NCBI GenBank assembly: GCA_028684915.1
Contig: JAQUEZ010000276.1
Location: 1-7,715 of the forward strand
Origin: Desulfobulbus sp.
Lineage (GTDB): Bacteria > Desulfobacterota > Desulfobulbia > Desulfobulbales > Desulfobulbaceae
Direction: 5' to 3'
DNA: 7,715 bases
In this document: positions 1 to 5,756 of the stretch, piece after piece
How positions within the stretch are numbered: position 1 is the first letter of the stretch
Layout: every line of letters starts with the position of its first letter
The notes under the pieces: model-generated
What the model saw: only the letters and a program-made list of their open reading frames with translations
The model's database searches: none
Told to the model about the DNA's origin: nothing
Position numbers and translations under genes: made by a program

Positions 1-40
1 ACTCACCTAACTGCATCTGGGGTTCGATTACTTTACGCAT
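1..40 (-). CDS. N-terminus of a probable transposase (partial, runs off the left edge)
   Basis: Read on the - strand from an ATG at 40-38, the frame is open to the window edge and gives MRKVIEPQMQLGE. This resembles the opening of transposases of the ISNCY group in deltaproteobacteria, which I recall starting with M-R-x-x-x-E-P-Q-x-x-L-G-E. Only 13 residues are visible, so the family call rests on that short match and no catalytic residue can be checked. The frame stays open upstream to a TGA at 139-137, but no other convincing start codon with a Shine-Dalgarno site is seen. A GAGGAG at about 99-104 is too far from this ATG to decide the start. If correct, the IS would end somewhere in 41-260. 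I could not identify its terminal inverted repeat. Confidence 0.35.
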   Translation of the reverse strand, partial: MRKVIEPQMQLGE

Positions 41-264
41 GCGATTTTCGTCCGACGAAGATTTTGCGGGAGTGGTTGTTTTTTCCGTCCAGAGACTTCT
101 CCTCAAAAAGCTCTTGGAAGGAATATAGCATAATAATCAATATGTTACATCAATACTCCGCTATCCTTATTGTCTGCGATCAAATTTTCTTCACCTACGG
201 CCGTTATAATAACACTCTGATTTATCGATATTTTTTAATTTCCGTTCAGGCACTATTTAGTCCT
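41..264. other. AT-rich intergenic stretch, no gene seen
   Basis: No convincing coding frame. A 92-codon open frame on + (64-342) has no family resemblance and runs through the left-end hairpins of the IS200-type relic, so it is treated as spurious. The part from about 125 to 265 is clearly more AT-rich than the rest of the window. A TATAAT occurs at 205-210 but has no matching -35 element 16-18 bases upstream. The outer end of the partial transposase element presumably lies here. Confidence 0.5.
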
Positions 265-288
265 AAAAACCCCGTCCTTTGGGCGGGG
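265..288 (-). terminator. Left-end hairpin of the IS200-type relic, acting as a terminator on the - strand
   Basis: CCCCGTCC (270-277), loop TTT, GGGCGGGG (281-288) form an 8-bp stem with one G-T pair. On the - strand the stem is followed at once by five Ts (269-265), the layout of an intrinsic terminator. Terminator-like end hairpins are characteristic of IS200 elements and insulate tnpA from outside transcription. Confidence 0.65.
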
Positions 289-298
289 TCAGCGTTCG

Positions 299-311
299 CT
301 GGCTTTGCCAG
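299..311 (+). repeat. Subterminal hairpin of the IS200-type left end
   Basis: CTGGC, loop TTT, CCAG-ending arm GCCAG. The stem, loop and flanks mirror the right-end hairpin at 772-794 (CCGGC-TTT-GCCGG), which supports both being TnpA recognition hairpins of one element. Confidence 0.55.
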
Positions 312-336
312 TAATTTGCCCACCTGTTACACAAGA

Positions 337-362
337 TCTTGAGTTGTCCCCACAATTCAAGA
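337..362 (+). promoter_or_regulatory. Leader hairpin just before the tnpA ribosome site
   Basis: TCTTGAGTTGT (337-347) pairs with ACAATTCAAGA (352-362) over 11 positions with one G-T pair and a CCCC loop. It ends four bases before the Shine-Dalgarno AGGAG region (366-371). IS200 transcripts are known to carry leader structures that keep TnpA synthesis very low. That this one has the same role is inferred from its position. Confidence 0.5.
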
Positions 363-377
363 GCAAAGGAGTAACAG

Positions 378-701
378 ATGAGCAGGTTTTCAAAGCTATC
401 GCCTGTGCTATGGTGCTGTCAATATCACATCGTATGGGTGCCGAAGTATCGGTACCGCTTGTTGCGTGGTCCTGTGGGTGAGGAAGTTCACAATTGCATC
501 CACGTCTTTGCCGGACGCTTGGGTTGCGTCATTTTCGAATTGAATGTGCAGCAAGACCATGTGCATTTGCTGGTAAAGATTCCTCCCAAAGTGTCGATTT
601 CCGAATTTATGGGATCGGTCAAAGAGCAGACAGCGATTCGTGTATTAAAAAGTTCCCCTATCTCCGTGAACGCCCCTATTGGGGCAACTGAACTTGTTTA
701 A
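378..701 (+). pseudogene. tnpA: IS200/IS605-type Y1 (HUH) transposase TnpA, frameshifted and missing its C-terminus
   Basis: TnpA transposes single-stranded DNA using an HUH metal site and one catalytic tyrosine. The start ATG has a good AAGGAG six bases upstream. The YHIVWVPKYR block (about residues 17-26) and the HUH motif in QDHVHLLVKIPP (about 59-70; His-Val-His) are intact. After TAIRVLK the frame shifts: the family sequence KKFPYLRERPYWGN continues in the next frame, so one base was probably lost near the A-run at 647-651. The alternate frame also stops, at TGA 689-691, just after W-G-N. The following family region, normally ending in the helix with the nucleophilic Tyr (…YVKYQ-like), is absent and right-end DNA follows immediately. 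Two lesions, frameshift plus deletion of roughly 35-45 codons, make this non-functional. Full-length relatives are about 130-155 aa. Confidence 0.85.
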
Positions 702-707
702 ATAGGC

Positions 708-794
708 GACCACCATATGGTGGTCAGATAATCTTTTCAAGAGACCGCTTTGAGCGGTTCACAGGTTTTCAAGCCGCCGGCTTTGCCGGTGGTT
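708..794 (+). repeat. Right-end hairpin series of the IS200-type relic
   Basis: There are three hairpins in a row. The first is a perfect 18-bp palindrome GACCACCATATGGTGGTC (708-725). The second is ACCGCT-TTG-AGCGGT (744-758, extendable by a G-T pair). The third is CCGCCGGC-TTT-GCCGGTGG (774-792, extendable to 772-794). The third matches the left-end hairpin at 299-311 and is the probable TnpA recognition site. The first two may be internal right-end structure brought next to the truncated tnpA by the deletion. Confidence 0.6.
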
Positions 795-816
795 CTGACG
801 TGACAAAGTAGAATTA

Positions 817-834
817 GCCCGATTGCAATCGGGC
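817..834. repeat. Perfect 18-bp palindrome
   Basis: GCCCGATTGCAATCGGGC is its own reverse complement. It lies 22 bases beyond the presumed right-end hairpin of the IS200-type relic. It could be the outermost hairpin of the element, a terminator-type stem without a T-run, or a dimeric protein-binding site. The sequence alone does not decide. Confidence 0.5.
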
Positions 835-856
835 AAGAGGACCGTAGCTAAAATTG

Positions 857-889
857 GGGAGGGGGAGTGTTAAGCTCTCTCCCCTTTTT
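857..889. terminator. Bidirectional terminator-like hairpin between convergent genes
   Basis: GGGGAGGGGGAG (857-868) can pair with CTCTCTCCCC (875-884) through G-C and G-T pairs and is followed on + by TTTTTA. Read on the - strand the same stem is followed by AATTTT. It sits between the + strand tnpA relic and the - strand PAS-GGDEF-EAL gene, where a shared terminator would be expected. Confidence 0.5.
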
Positions 890-1046
890 ATTTGGCCTTT
901 TGAGAGATGATGGCGTCTTAAAAACTTCGATCTTCTGCGTCGCAGCGTTTTTTCCCCAGCCATCCCTGAGAGGGTAATGGACTTTTTCCGAGTCCAGCAG
1001 AGATGGGGAGAGGAGGGGGACTGGATTGGTTTAAACGTCTTGAAGG
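890..1046. other. Intergenic region downstream of the PAS-GGDEF-EAL gene; no gene seen
   Basis: No coding frame is supported. A stretch starting ATGGCGTCTTAAAAAC at 909 and including CTGCGTCGCAG (935-945) resembles a dispersed intergenic repeat I recall from Geobacter-like genomes (ATGGCGTCGTAAAAA...). This would be a partial copy and is unverified. A 6-bp hairpin TGGACT...AGTCCA at 978-996 lies about 50 bases past the stop of the - strand gene but lacks a T-run. Confidence 0.35.
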
Positions 1047-2804
1047 TTACGCCTGAGTCTGTAAAAGTTGCAGAAACTTACCTGCCCGCAAGGGGCGACT
1101 GAACCAGAAACCCTGGATCTCATCGCAGCCCTCATTCTCGAGAAACTGCCGTTGCTCCATAGTCTCTACGCCTTCGGCCACCACGCGTAGTTTCAGCGCC
1201 TGGGCCAGTTGGAGCATGGCGCGAACAATGGCTTCTGCCTCTTGGTTTTTTCCCACTTCGCGGATAAACGATTGGTCGATCTTGATCATGTCAAAGGGGA
1301 ATAGGCGGAGGTAGGCAAGACTCGAATAGCCGGTGCCGAAATCATCCATGGCCAGTGAAAAACCCTTATCTTTTAACTGCACGAGCAGTTCATTTGCCTT
1401 CTCCGGATTGTTCATCACCAGGCTTTCGGTAAGCTCAAGTTCCAGATTCAACGGATGAAAACCGGTATGGTTAATAATCCGATCCAGCAGTTCTGCAAGC
1501 TCCTGAAAACGAAACTGCCGGGCTGAAATATTAACTGAGAGCCGAAGTTCGGTGGCATAGGCATTCTTCCACTGCTGGGCCTCGGTAATCGCTGTGTTGA
1601 TGATCCAGTTGCCGATAGGAATGATCAGCCCTGTTTCCTCGGCCAGAGGCACGAATACCTCCGGGGCAAGGACGCCACGGGTGGGGTGGTTCCAGCGGAG
1701 CAGGGCTTCGGCACCGGTGATACGCTTATCCCGTAGGCTGTACTGGGGCTGGTAATAGAGTTCCAACTGCCCAGAGGTCAGGGCATAGTGCAGTTCTTGC
1801 TTGAGCTCCAGCCATTGGAGAGCATCCCGATTCAGATCCTCGGTGTAGAAACGAAATCCTCCTTTGTCATGCTGCTTGGCCCGGTACATGGCGGCGTCGG
1901 CGTTTTTTAACAGGGTTTCGGTATCCTCGCCATCCTTGGGGAACAGGGCAATGCCGACACTGCTGCCAATGAAAATCTCGCGATTCAGCACGTTGAGTTT
2001 ATGGCCGATATGATCGATTAAACGCCGGACCACAGTCGTCACATGACCGATACTTTGTGGTGCGTAGAGGATCACCACATACTCATCGCCGGCTATGCGG
2101 GCCACCGTATCGAGTTCACGCACCGAAGCCTTGAGGCGAAGACCGAATTCGCGGATCACCGCGTCGCCGGCATCATGACCCAGGGTGTCGTTGACCTGTT
2201 TAAAATTATCGAGGTCAAGGAAAAGAACGGCAAGGAGAAACTCTTCACGCTGTGCCTGGCTGATAGCTAGGTCCAGGCGGGTATGGAGGAGATGTCGGTT
2301 AGCCAAACCGGTGAGTGGATCGAAGTTGGCCTGCTGTTCAAGTTGCTGCTGGTAATTTTTTTGGGCAGTGACATCCCGCAAGGTCTCGATGGCACCGACA
2401 ACAACACCGCTTTCTTCATCCTTGATGGCAGTGGCGGTGAAGGCCAGCCATTTGCCGCCTCCGGGGAAATGGGGGAAATAATCCTCAGCCTCCCAGGCAC
2501 CCTCGATGATGAGTGATGGGTGAAATTTTTCCACATAATAGGTGCTGATCTGGTCGAGGCGACCATCCACAATCAGGTCGGCCATAACCGGCCGCTCCTC
2601 AGGGTAAAAGGGTTTCCATGATTGGCACGTGCCTACGAGTTGCTGCGCCGAAACCCCGGTCACCATTTCGCAGGCCCGGTTCCAATAAAGAATCCGGTGT
2701 TGGCCATCGATAACAAAGGTCGCGACTGGGCTGTTGCTGACTATTTGAGCAAGAAATCCATTTTCATTGGCTTCGAATTGGGATGCGTTTTGTCTTGGTG
2801 CCAT
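1047..2804 (-). CDS. PAS-GGDEF-EAL cyclic-di-GMP signalling protein
   Basis: A soluble 585-aa protein with no signal peptide or membrane segment. The PAS sensor occupies about residues 17-147 (ILYWNRACEMVTG; YPEERPVMADLIVDG at 67-81; closing ETLRDVT). A short helical linker leads to the GGDEF domain (about 160-322), which makes c-di-GMP from two GTP. Its signature is AGDEY (238-242) instead of GGDEF. The metal Asp of LDLDNFK and the RELD inhibitory site (229-232) are present. The EAL domain (about 333-580), which hydrolyses c-di-GMP to pGpG, keeps every catalytic feature I can place: EALLRW (366), N425, ELTE (457-460), DDFGTGYSS (487), K508, EGVE (544), Q564. Phosphodiesterase activity is therefore likely, and cyclase activity possible but less sure. 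The ATG has GGAG seven bases upstream, and an in-frame TAG further up with no other ATG fixes the start. It follows flgL by 298 bases. The PAS ligand is unknown. Confidence 0.93.
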   Translation of the reverse strand: MAPRQNASQFEANENGFLAQIVSNSPVATFVIDGQHRILYWNRACEMVTGVSAQQLVGTCQSWKPFYPEERPVMADLIVDGRLDQISTYYVEKFHPSLIIEGAWEAEDYFPHFPGGGKWLAFTATAIKDEESGVVVGAIETLRDVTAQKNYQQQLEQQANFDPLTGLANRHLLHTRLDLAISQAQREEFLLAVLFLDLDNFKQVNDTLGHDAGDAVIREFGLRLKASVRELDTVARIAGDEYVVILYAPQSIGHVTTVVRRLIDHIGHKLNVLNREIFIGSSVGIALFPKDGEDTETLLKNADAAMYRAKQHDKGGFRFYTEDLNRDALQWLELKQELHYALTSGQLELYYQPQYSLRDKRITGAEALLRWNHPTRGVLAPEVFVPLAEETGLIIPIGNWIINTAITEAQQWKNAYATELRLSVNISARQFRFQELAELLDRIINHTGFHPLNLELELTESLVMNNPEKANELLVQLKDKGFSLAMDDFGTGYSSLAYLRLFPFDMIKIDQSFIREVGKNQEAEAIVRAMLQLAQALKLRVVAEGVETMEQRQFLENEGCDEIQGFWFSRPLRAGKFLQLLQTQA

Positions 2805-2826
2805 CTGTGGTCTCCGCGACGGGTTT

Positions 2827-2894
2827 GCCTCAAAAAATCCCTACTGAGAACAGAGGCTCAGTCATGAAAACTGTCTCCTAAACACGCACTGAGA
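2827..2894 (-). promoter_or_regulatory. Attenuator-like leader with mutually exclusive stems
   Basis: In the - strand transcript, segment 1 is CTCAGT (2893-2888), segment 2 ACTGAG (2862-2857) and segment 3 CTCAGT (2848-2843). Segment 2 can pair with 1 or with 3 but not both. The 2:3 hairpin has an 8-base loop and is followed, after five bases, by six Ts (2837-2832), resembling a weak intrinsic terminator. A fourth option pairs GCCTC (2857-2853) with GAGGC (2831-2827), also excluding 2:3. Alternatively the 2:3 hairpin may simply terminate the flagellar operon. GGA triplets in the leader could be CsrA sites, but this is speculation. The stems are only 6 bp. Confidence 0.35.
2830..2865 (-). CDS. 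Candidate 11-aa leader peptide before the PAS-GGDEF-EAL gene
   Basis: An ATG at 2865-2863 follows AGGAG by nine bases and reads MTEPLFSVGIF before a TGA at 2832-2830, which ends 25 bases before the downstream ATG. It is in a different frame from the large gene. Its codons overlap the hairpin and the six-T run described in the attenuator entry, as leader peptides do in attenuators. It lacks a run of one amino acid's codons, so classical amino-acid attenuation is not indicated. Any short ORF this size can arise by chance. The argument is the good ribosome site together with the overlap. Confidence 0.3.
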   Translation of the reverse strand: MTEPLFSVGIF

Positions 2895-3102
2895 TCGTAG
2901 GGGGCGTCATTGTGGTGGCTGTTTGGGAACGATAAAAAGAGTAAGAAAACAAAATGTTAATGTGTCCAGCCTAGCACTTTGCTGCTTTTTTGTGAAAGGG
3001 AAAAGTACGCGGGAGTATGGTGAGGGTGTTTTGTCGCAATTCGGTAGCGTATGGGGGCCCAGAGGGGAGAGGTTGGCTGGCTTTTTGTTGATATAGGGGG
3101 GG
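2866..3102. other. Spacer between flgL and the PAS-GGDEF-EAL leader
   Basis: No gene is seen on either strand. No strong terminator follows flgL. A promoter for the downstream gene should lie here. The best I can offer is TGGACA (about 2972-2967 on -), then 17 bases, then CTTACT, which is a poor -10 box, so I do not call it. No sigma-54 or sigma-28 element was found. Partial read-through from the flagellar operon is possible. Confidence 0.4.
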
Positions 3103-3993
3103 TTAGATATAATCCATCAGGCTCAAAGACGAGACTCTCGCAGTCACCTGCATGGTGGCTTCCAAGGCAGTTTCCATCTTGGCGATTTCGGAAAGCACAC
3201 TGGTTAGGTCCGCATCCTGGTGGCTGGAAAGGGTGGAATCCAAAATTAACAAAGCGTTTGAATGCATACTGATCATGTCGTCCATGCGTGAGCTGGTGTT
3301 GCCAAGGGAACTCTGTTGCGTCCGTACCTGCTCGGCTGCATCCTCCAATGGTGTGAGCATGTTGGAAACATCGGTACTGCTGCCGCTGGTAAGGGCCACT
3401 TCCAGGTCTTCCATGGTGGTAAACAGGTTTACCGGGCTCATGAACAATTCTTCGCCGGTGATGTTTTTGGCCACGGTAGATCCGGGATTGATCTCGATCA
3501 TGATGTGATCGTTGGTGCCGTTATAGGTTACTGGAGAGCCGGAGAAGGGTTCGGTCTTATCGTTATACCCGGCAAAGAGGTACTTGCCGTCCACCTGGGT
3601 GTTGGCTAGATCAAGCAGCTCTTCGCGTAATTGACTGACTTCATAGGCCAGGGTTTGTTTGTCCGAATCCGATAAACTGTCATTTGCTCCGGTCACGGCT
3701 ATTTCCTTGGCTCTTTCCATCAGGTCTTCAAGCGAATTGATGTAAATTTCCGAAGTCGAAAGGTTATCCTGCACATGCTTACAGTTATCCACATAACGCT
3801 CACCTTTGACGATGTCGGAGCGGCAACTCAGGATCGTTCCGACCGAGGAAGGGTTTTCCGAGGCCTTGTCGACCTCAATGCCGGTCGAGGTCTTGATGTA
3901 GAGTTCGTTGATTGTGGACGAGGTGGAGCTGAGGTTGGCCTGAAGGTTACGATAAGTGGTGGCATCTCGGGTAATAATCATGGCAAATCTCAC
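3103..3993 (-). CDS. flgL: Flagellar hook-filament junction protein FlgL (HAP3)
   Basis: FlgL is an exported, flagellin-like protein that sits between FlgK and the filament. The length of 296 aa is normal for the family. The N-terminal helical region is flagellin-like (ITRDATTYRNLQANL, then SENPSS at 45-50). The conserved QVDGKYLFAGYNDKTEPF segment is at about 133-150. The C-terminal helix ends in SLSLMDYI, the usual FlgL tail. There is no signal peptide, as expected for type III flagellar export. Two starts are possible. GTG at 3993 overlaps the flgK stop by four bases (GTGA) and gives MRFAM. ATG at 3981 aligns better with typical FlgL N-termini and has GAG seven bases upstream. The difference is four residues. 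Cys57 and Cys71 are unusual for an axial protein. Fourth gene of the flgE-flgN-flgK-flgL operon. Confidence 0.93.
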   Translation of the reverse strand: MRFAMIITRDATTYRNLQANLSSTSSTINELYIKTSTGIEVDKASENPSSVGTILSCRSDIVKGERYVDNCKHVQDNLSTSEIYINSLEDLMERAKEIAVTGANDSLSDSDKQTLAYEVSQLREELLDLANTQVDGKYLFAGYNDKTEPFSGSPVTYNGTNDHIMIEINPGSTVAKNITGEELFMSPVNLFTTMEDLEVALTSGSSTDVSNMLTPLEDAAEQVRTQQSSLGNTSSRMDDMISMHSNALLILDSTLSSHQDADLTSVLSEIAKMETALEATMQVTARVSSLSLMDYI

Positions 3994-5387
3994 ATTTGTA
4001 GAAGGGTATCAAGCATTTCTTTAACCACGCCGATGTAATTGGACGCGGCTTCGTAGCCAGCTTGGTACTGGATCAGCAGCACCATTTCTTCATCGGTGGA
4101 GACACCGGAAACAGAATCGCGTTTGGCATTGAGTTCATCCATGGACTCGGAGCTGGCAGTAAGTCGTTGTTCGTTGCTGATGACCAGTAAACCGGCATTA
4201 GCGGAAATTCGGGAGTATTCCTCAGTATAGGTGGCACCGTTGATGCTGGTGTTTTCACGTAGAGCTGCGATGTCCAGGCAGAGGCTGTTGTCGGCGGTAG
4301 AGCCGGTGGTGCCGGCTGCAATCAGGGCTGGATCGTCAAAGGCGACATCTATCGAGGCCGCTGCTCCCTCCCAGGCATCGGCCAGGGGATCGGTGGGCGC
4401 AACCAGGGTAAAGAGGTCGGTTGCCAGACTGCCGTTTAAATCCACGCCAGCACTGGTGGTGATCATGGCGTTGACTTCGGTGGCAATGGTATATGCCAGG
4501 AGGTCGATATCGTTCTGGAATTCCGGGATGGTCACGTCGCGCACACTGAGCCAGCCTTTGAGTTCACCGCTGAAATCATTGTGCTGCAGATCAAAGGAGG
4601 TGTTCCCCGCACTCAACGATATTTGCGATAAACCAGCTATATTGCTGGTGGAAAAGACCGAAGCCACGTTGCCCGTCACCAAAGGTAAACCGCCTTCCAG
4701 CTGCAGGCAAAGCATGCCGTTGGTGTCGGAATACATGGTGGCACCGCAGGTTTCGCTGACCTGCTGCACAAGAAGCTCACGTTCATCGCGAAGGGTGTTG
4801 GCATCGCCGCCGGAGAGTTCGGTCTGCATGATCGTCTGGTTGAGATTCGCAATCTGCTGCAGCTGATCGTTGAGATCCGGGATAGTCGAATCGATAGAGG
4901 TGTTGATCGAGTCCACCACATCAGAAAGCTGTTGATCGATCTGATGGAAATGTTCCACCAGATCAGCCGCCTCCTGAATAACTTGCTGCCGTTCGGTGGT
5001 GCCTGCTGGATTGGTGCTCAGTTCTTCCCAGGCATCAAAAAAACTGTCGATGTCACTCGATAGACTGGTATCGCTGATATCAAGGATCTGTTCAATGTCA
5101 CTGAGGGGGGTGCTGGCGGCTTCATACTCACCGTAGGTGGCTCCTTGAGCGATCAATTGCTTGGTGATGAAGCTGTCGCTGCTGCGATCAATCGAGTCCA
5201 CCGAACTGCCGGTCCCGTAGGTCAGGCCACCCTGGGTTAGCGGCGTGTTGCTGATGACATTGGCAATCTGGCGTGAGTAGCCTTCGGTTCCGGCATTGGC
5301 GATGTTATTGCCGGTAATTTGCACTGCGGACTGGCTCGTGTAAATTCCGGTAGCGCCGGTATAAAGGGAGGTGATCAGGCCGGCCAC
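3990..5387 (-). CDS. flgK: Flagellar hook-associated protein 1 FlgK (HAP1)
   Basis: FlgK forms the first junction layer at the hook tip and is exported with the help of FlgN. The length is 465 aa, within the 450-650 range of the family. The N-terminal rod/hook-type signature ITGNNIANAGTEGYSRQ (24-40) and the C-terminal signature SVSGVSTDEEMVLLIQYQAGYEAASNYIGVV (426-455, containing QYQAGYEA) are both intact. The middle (about 90-210) is helical, with the family's conserved LRDERELLVQQVS at 199-211. The start is GTG (5387-5385) with GGAG nine bases upstream, two bases after the flgN stop. Its stop overlaps the flgL GTG. Three cysteines (214, 227, 370) are noteworthy in an extracellular axial protein. 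Only four lysines are present and the protein is strongly acidic. Confidence 0.95.
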   Translation of the reverse strand: MAGLITSLYTGATGIYTSQSAVQITGNNIANAGTEGYSRQIANVISNTPLTQGGLTYGTGSSVDSIDRSSDSFITKQLIAQGATYGEYEAASTPLSDIEQILDISDTSLSSDIDSFFDAWEELSTNPAGTTERQQVIQEAADLVEHFHQIDQQLSDVVDSINTSIDSTIPDLNDQLQQIANLNQTIMQTELSGGDANTLRDERELLVQQVSETCGATMYSDTNGMLCLQLEGGLPLVTGNVASVFSTSNIAGLSQISLSAGNTSFDLQHNDFSGELKGWLSVRDVTIPEFQNDIDLLAYTIATEVNAMITTSAGVDLNGSLATDLFTLVAPTDPLADAWEGAAASIDVAFDDPALIAAGTTGSTADNSLCLDIAALRENTSINGATYTEEYSRISANAGLLVISNEQRLTASSESMDELNAKRDSVSGVSTDEEMVLLIQYQAGYEAASNYIGVVKEMLDTLLQM

Positions 5388-5389
5388 GG

Positions 5390-5743
5390 CTAGATACTCC
5401 GGTTGAGCAGACGCGGGCCGACGTCGATTTGCATAGAGCGGCCACGGGCGGCATAGGTCAAGGCCAGACGGCGAAAGGTGTTATCCTGCAGCCGTTTTAC
5501 CAGTTTAAGCCCGGACTCGAGCAGAATACGGTTCCGTTCGTTGTTGGTTTTGATCGCCTTGATAACAGTTTTTTCGTCGTCATTAATCGCGCTTTCCTGC
5601 TGATGCAATACCTTTAATAACGTTGTTTTTTCGTGTTGAATGTCATCCAACAGGCCCATGCGCAGATGGGTGATGGCTTGCCGTTCCCGAACCAGGAGAT
5701 CGTTGAGGGCTTGTAGATTTTGTTTCAAGGAAGATTGATGCAT
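5390..5743 (-). CDS. flgN: FlgN-type export chaperone for FlgK and FlgL
   Basis: A small (117 aa), charged, mostly helical cytoplasmic protein without a signal or membrane segment. FlgN binds the C-terminal helices of FlgK and FlgL and brings them to the export apparatus. The sequence is poorly conserved in this family, so the call rests on size, the long helices (about 4-92, including the LLVRERQAI and LLESGLKLVKRL stretches), a tail TYAARGRS (96-103) like the TYGxxG region of FlgN, and above all its place directly before flgK and flgL, where flgN is usually found. The ATG has AGGAG seven bases upstream. It starts 13 bases after the flgE stop and ends 2 bases before flgK, which indicates coupled translation. 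Confidence 0.8.
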   Translation of the reverse strand: MHQSSLKQNLQALNDLLVRERQAITHLRMGLLDDIQHEKTTLLKVLHQQESAINDDEKTVIKAIKTNNERNRILLESGLKLVKRLQDNTFRRLALTYAARGRSMQIDVGPRLLNRSI

Positions 5744-5756
5744 GGCTCAGCTCCTA

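Larger units (their letters stand above)
265..834 (+). mobile_element. Decayed IS200/IS605-family insertion sequence
   Basis: The element keeps the architecture of IS200/IS605 elements: imperfect-palindrome hairpins at the left end (270-288, 299-311), a leader hairpin before the transposase Shine-Dalgarno (337-362), a tnpA gene, and right-end hairpins (743-759, 772-794). The left and right subterminal hairpins share a core, GCTGGCTTTGCCAGT versus GCCGGCTTTGCCGGT, as expected of ends bound by the same TnpA. IS200-type elements have no terminal inverted repeats and make no target duplication, so the exact borders cannot be read. The span given is approximate and may end near 797 rather than 834. 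It appears immobile because the transposase lost its C-terminal catalytic part. Confidence 0.7.

Noticed and set aside
205..210. TATAAT as a promoter for tnpA
   Set aside because: No -35 element at suitable spacing, and it lies outside the insulating left-end hairpin.
64..342. 92-codon open frame on +
   Set aside because: No recognisable family, no good ribosome site, AT-rich, and it runs across the left-end hairpins of the IS200-type relic.
2043..2867. Several 75-101 codon open frames inside the PAS-GGDEF-EAL gene on both strands
   Set aside because: They are shadows of a gene whose own frame encodes complete, conserved domains.
2805..2894. c-di-GMP (GEMM) riboswitch in front of the PAS-GGDEF-EAL gene
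   Set aside because: The conserved GEMM core and tetraloop receptor sequences are not present; only short hairpins are seen.
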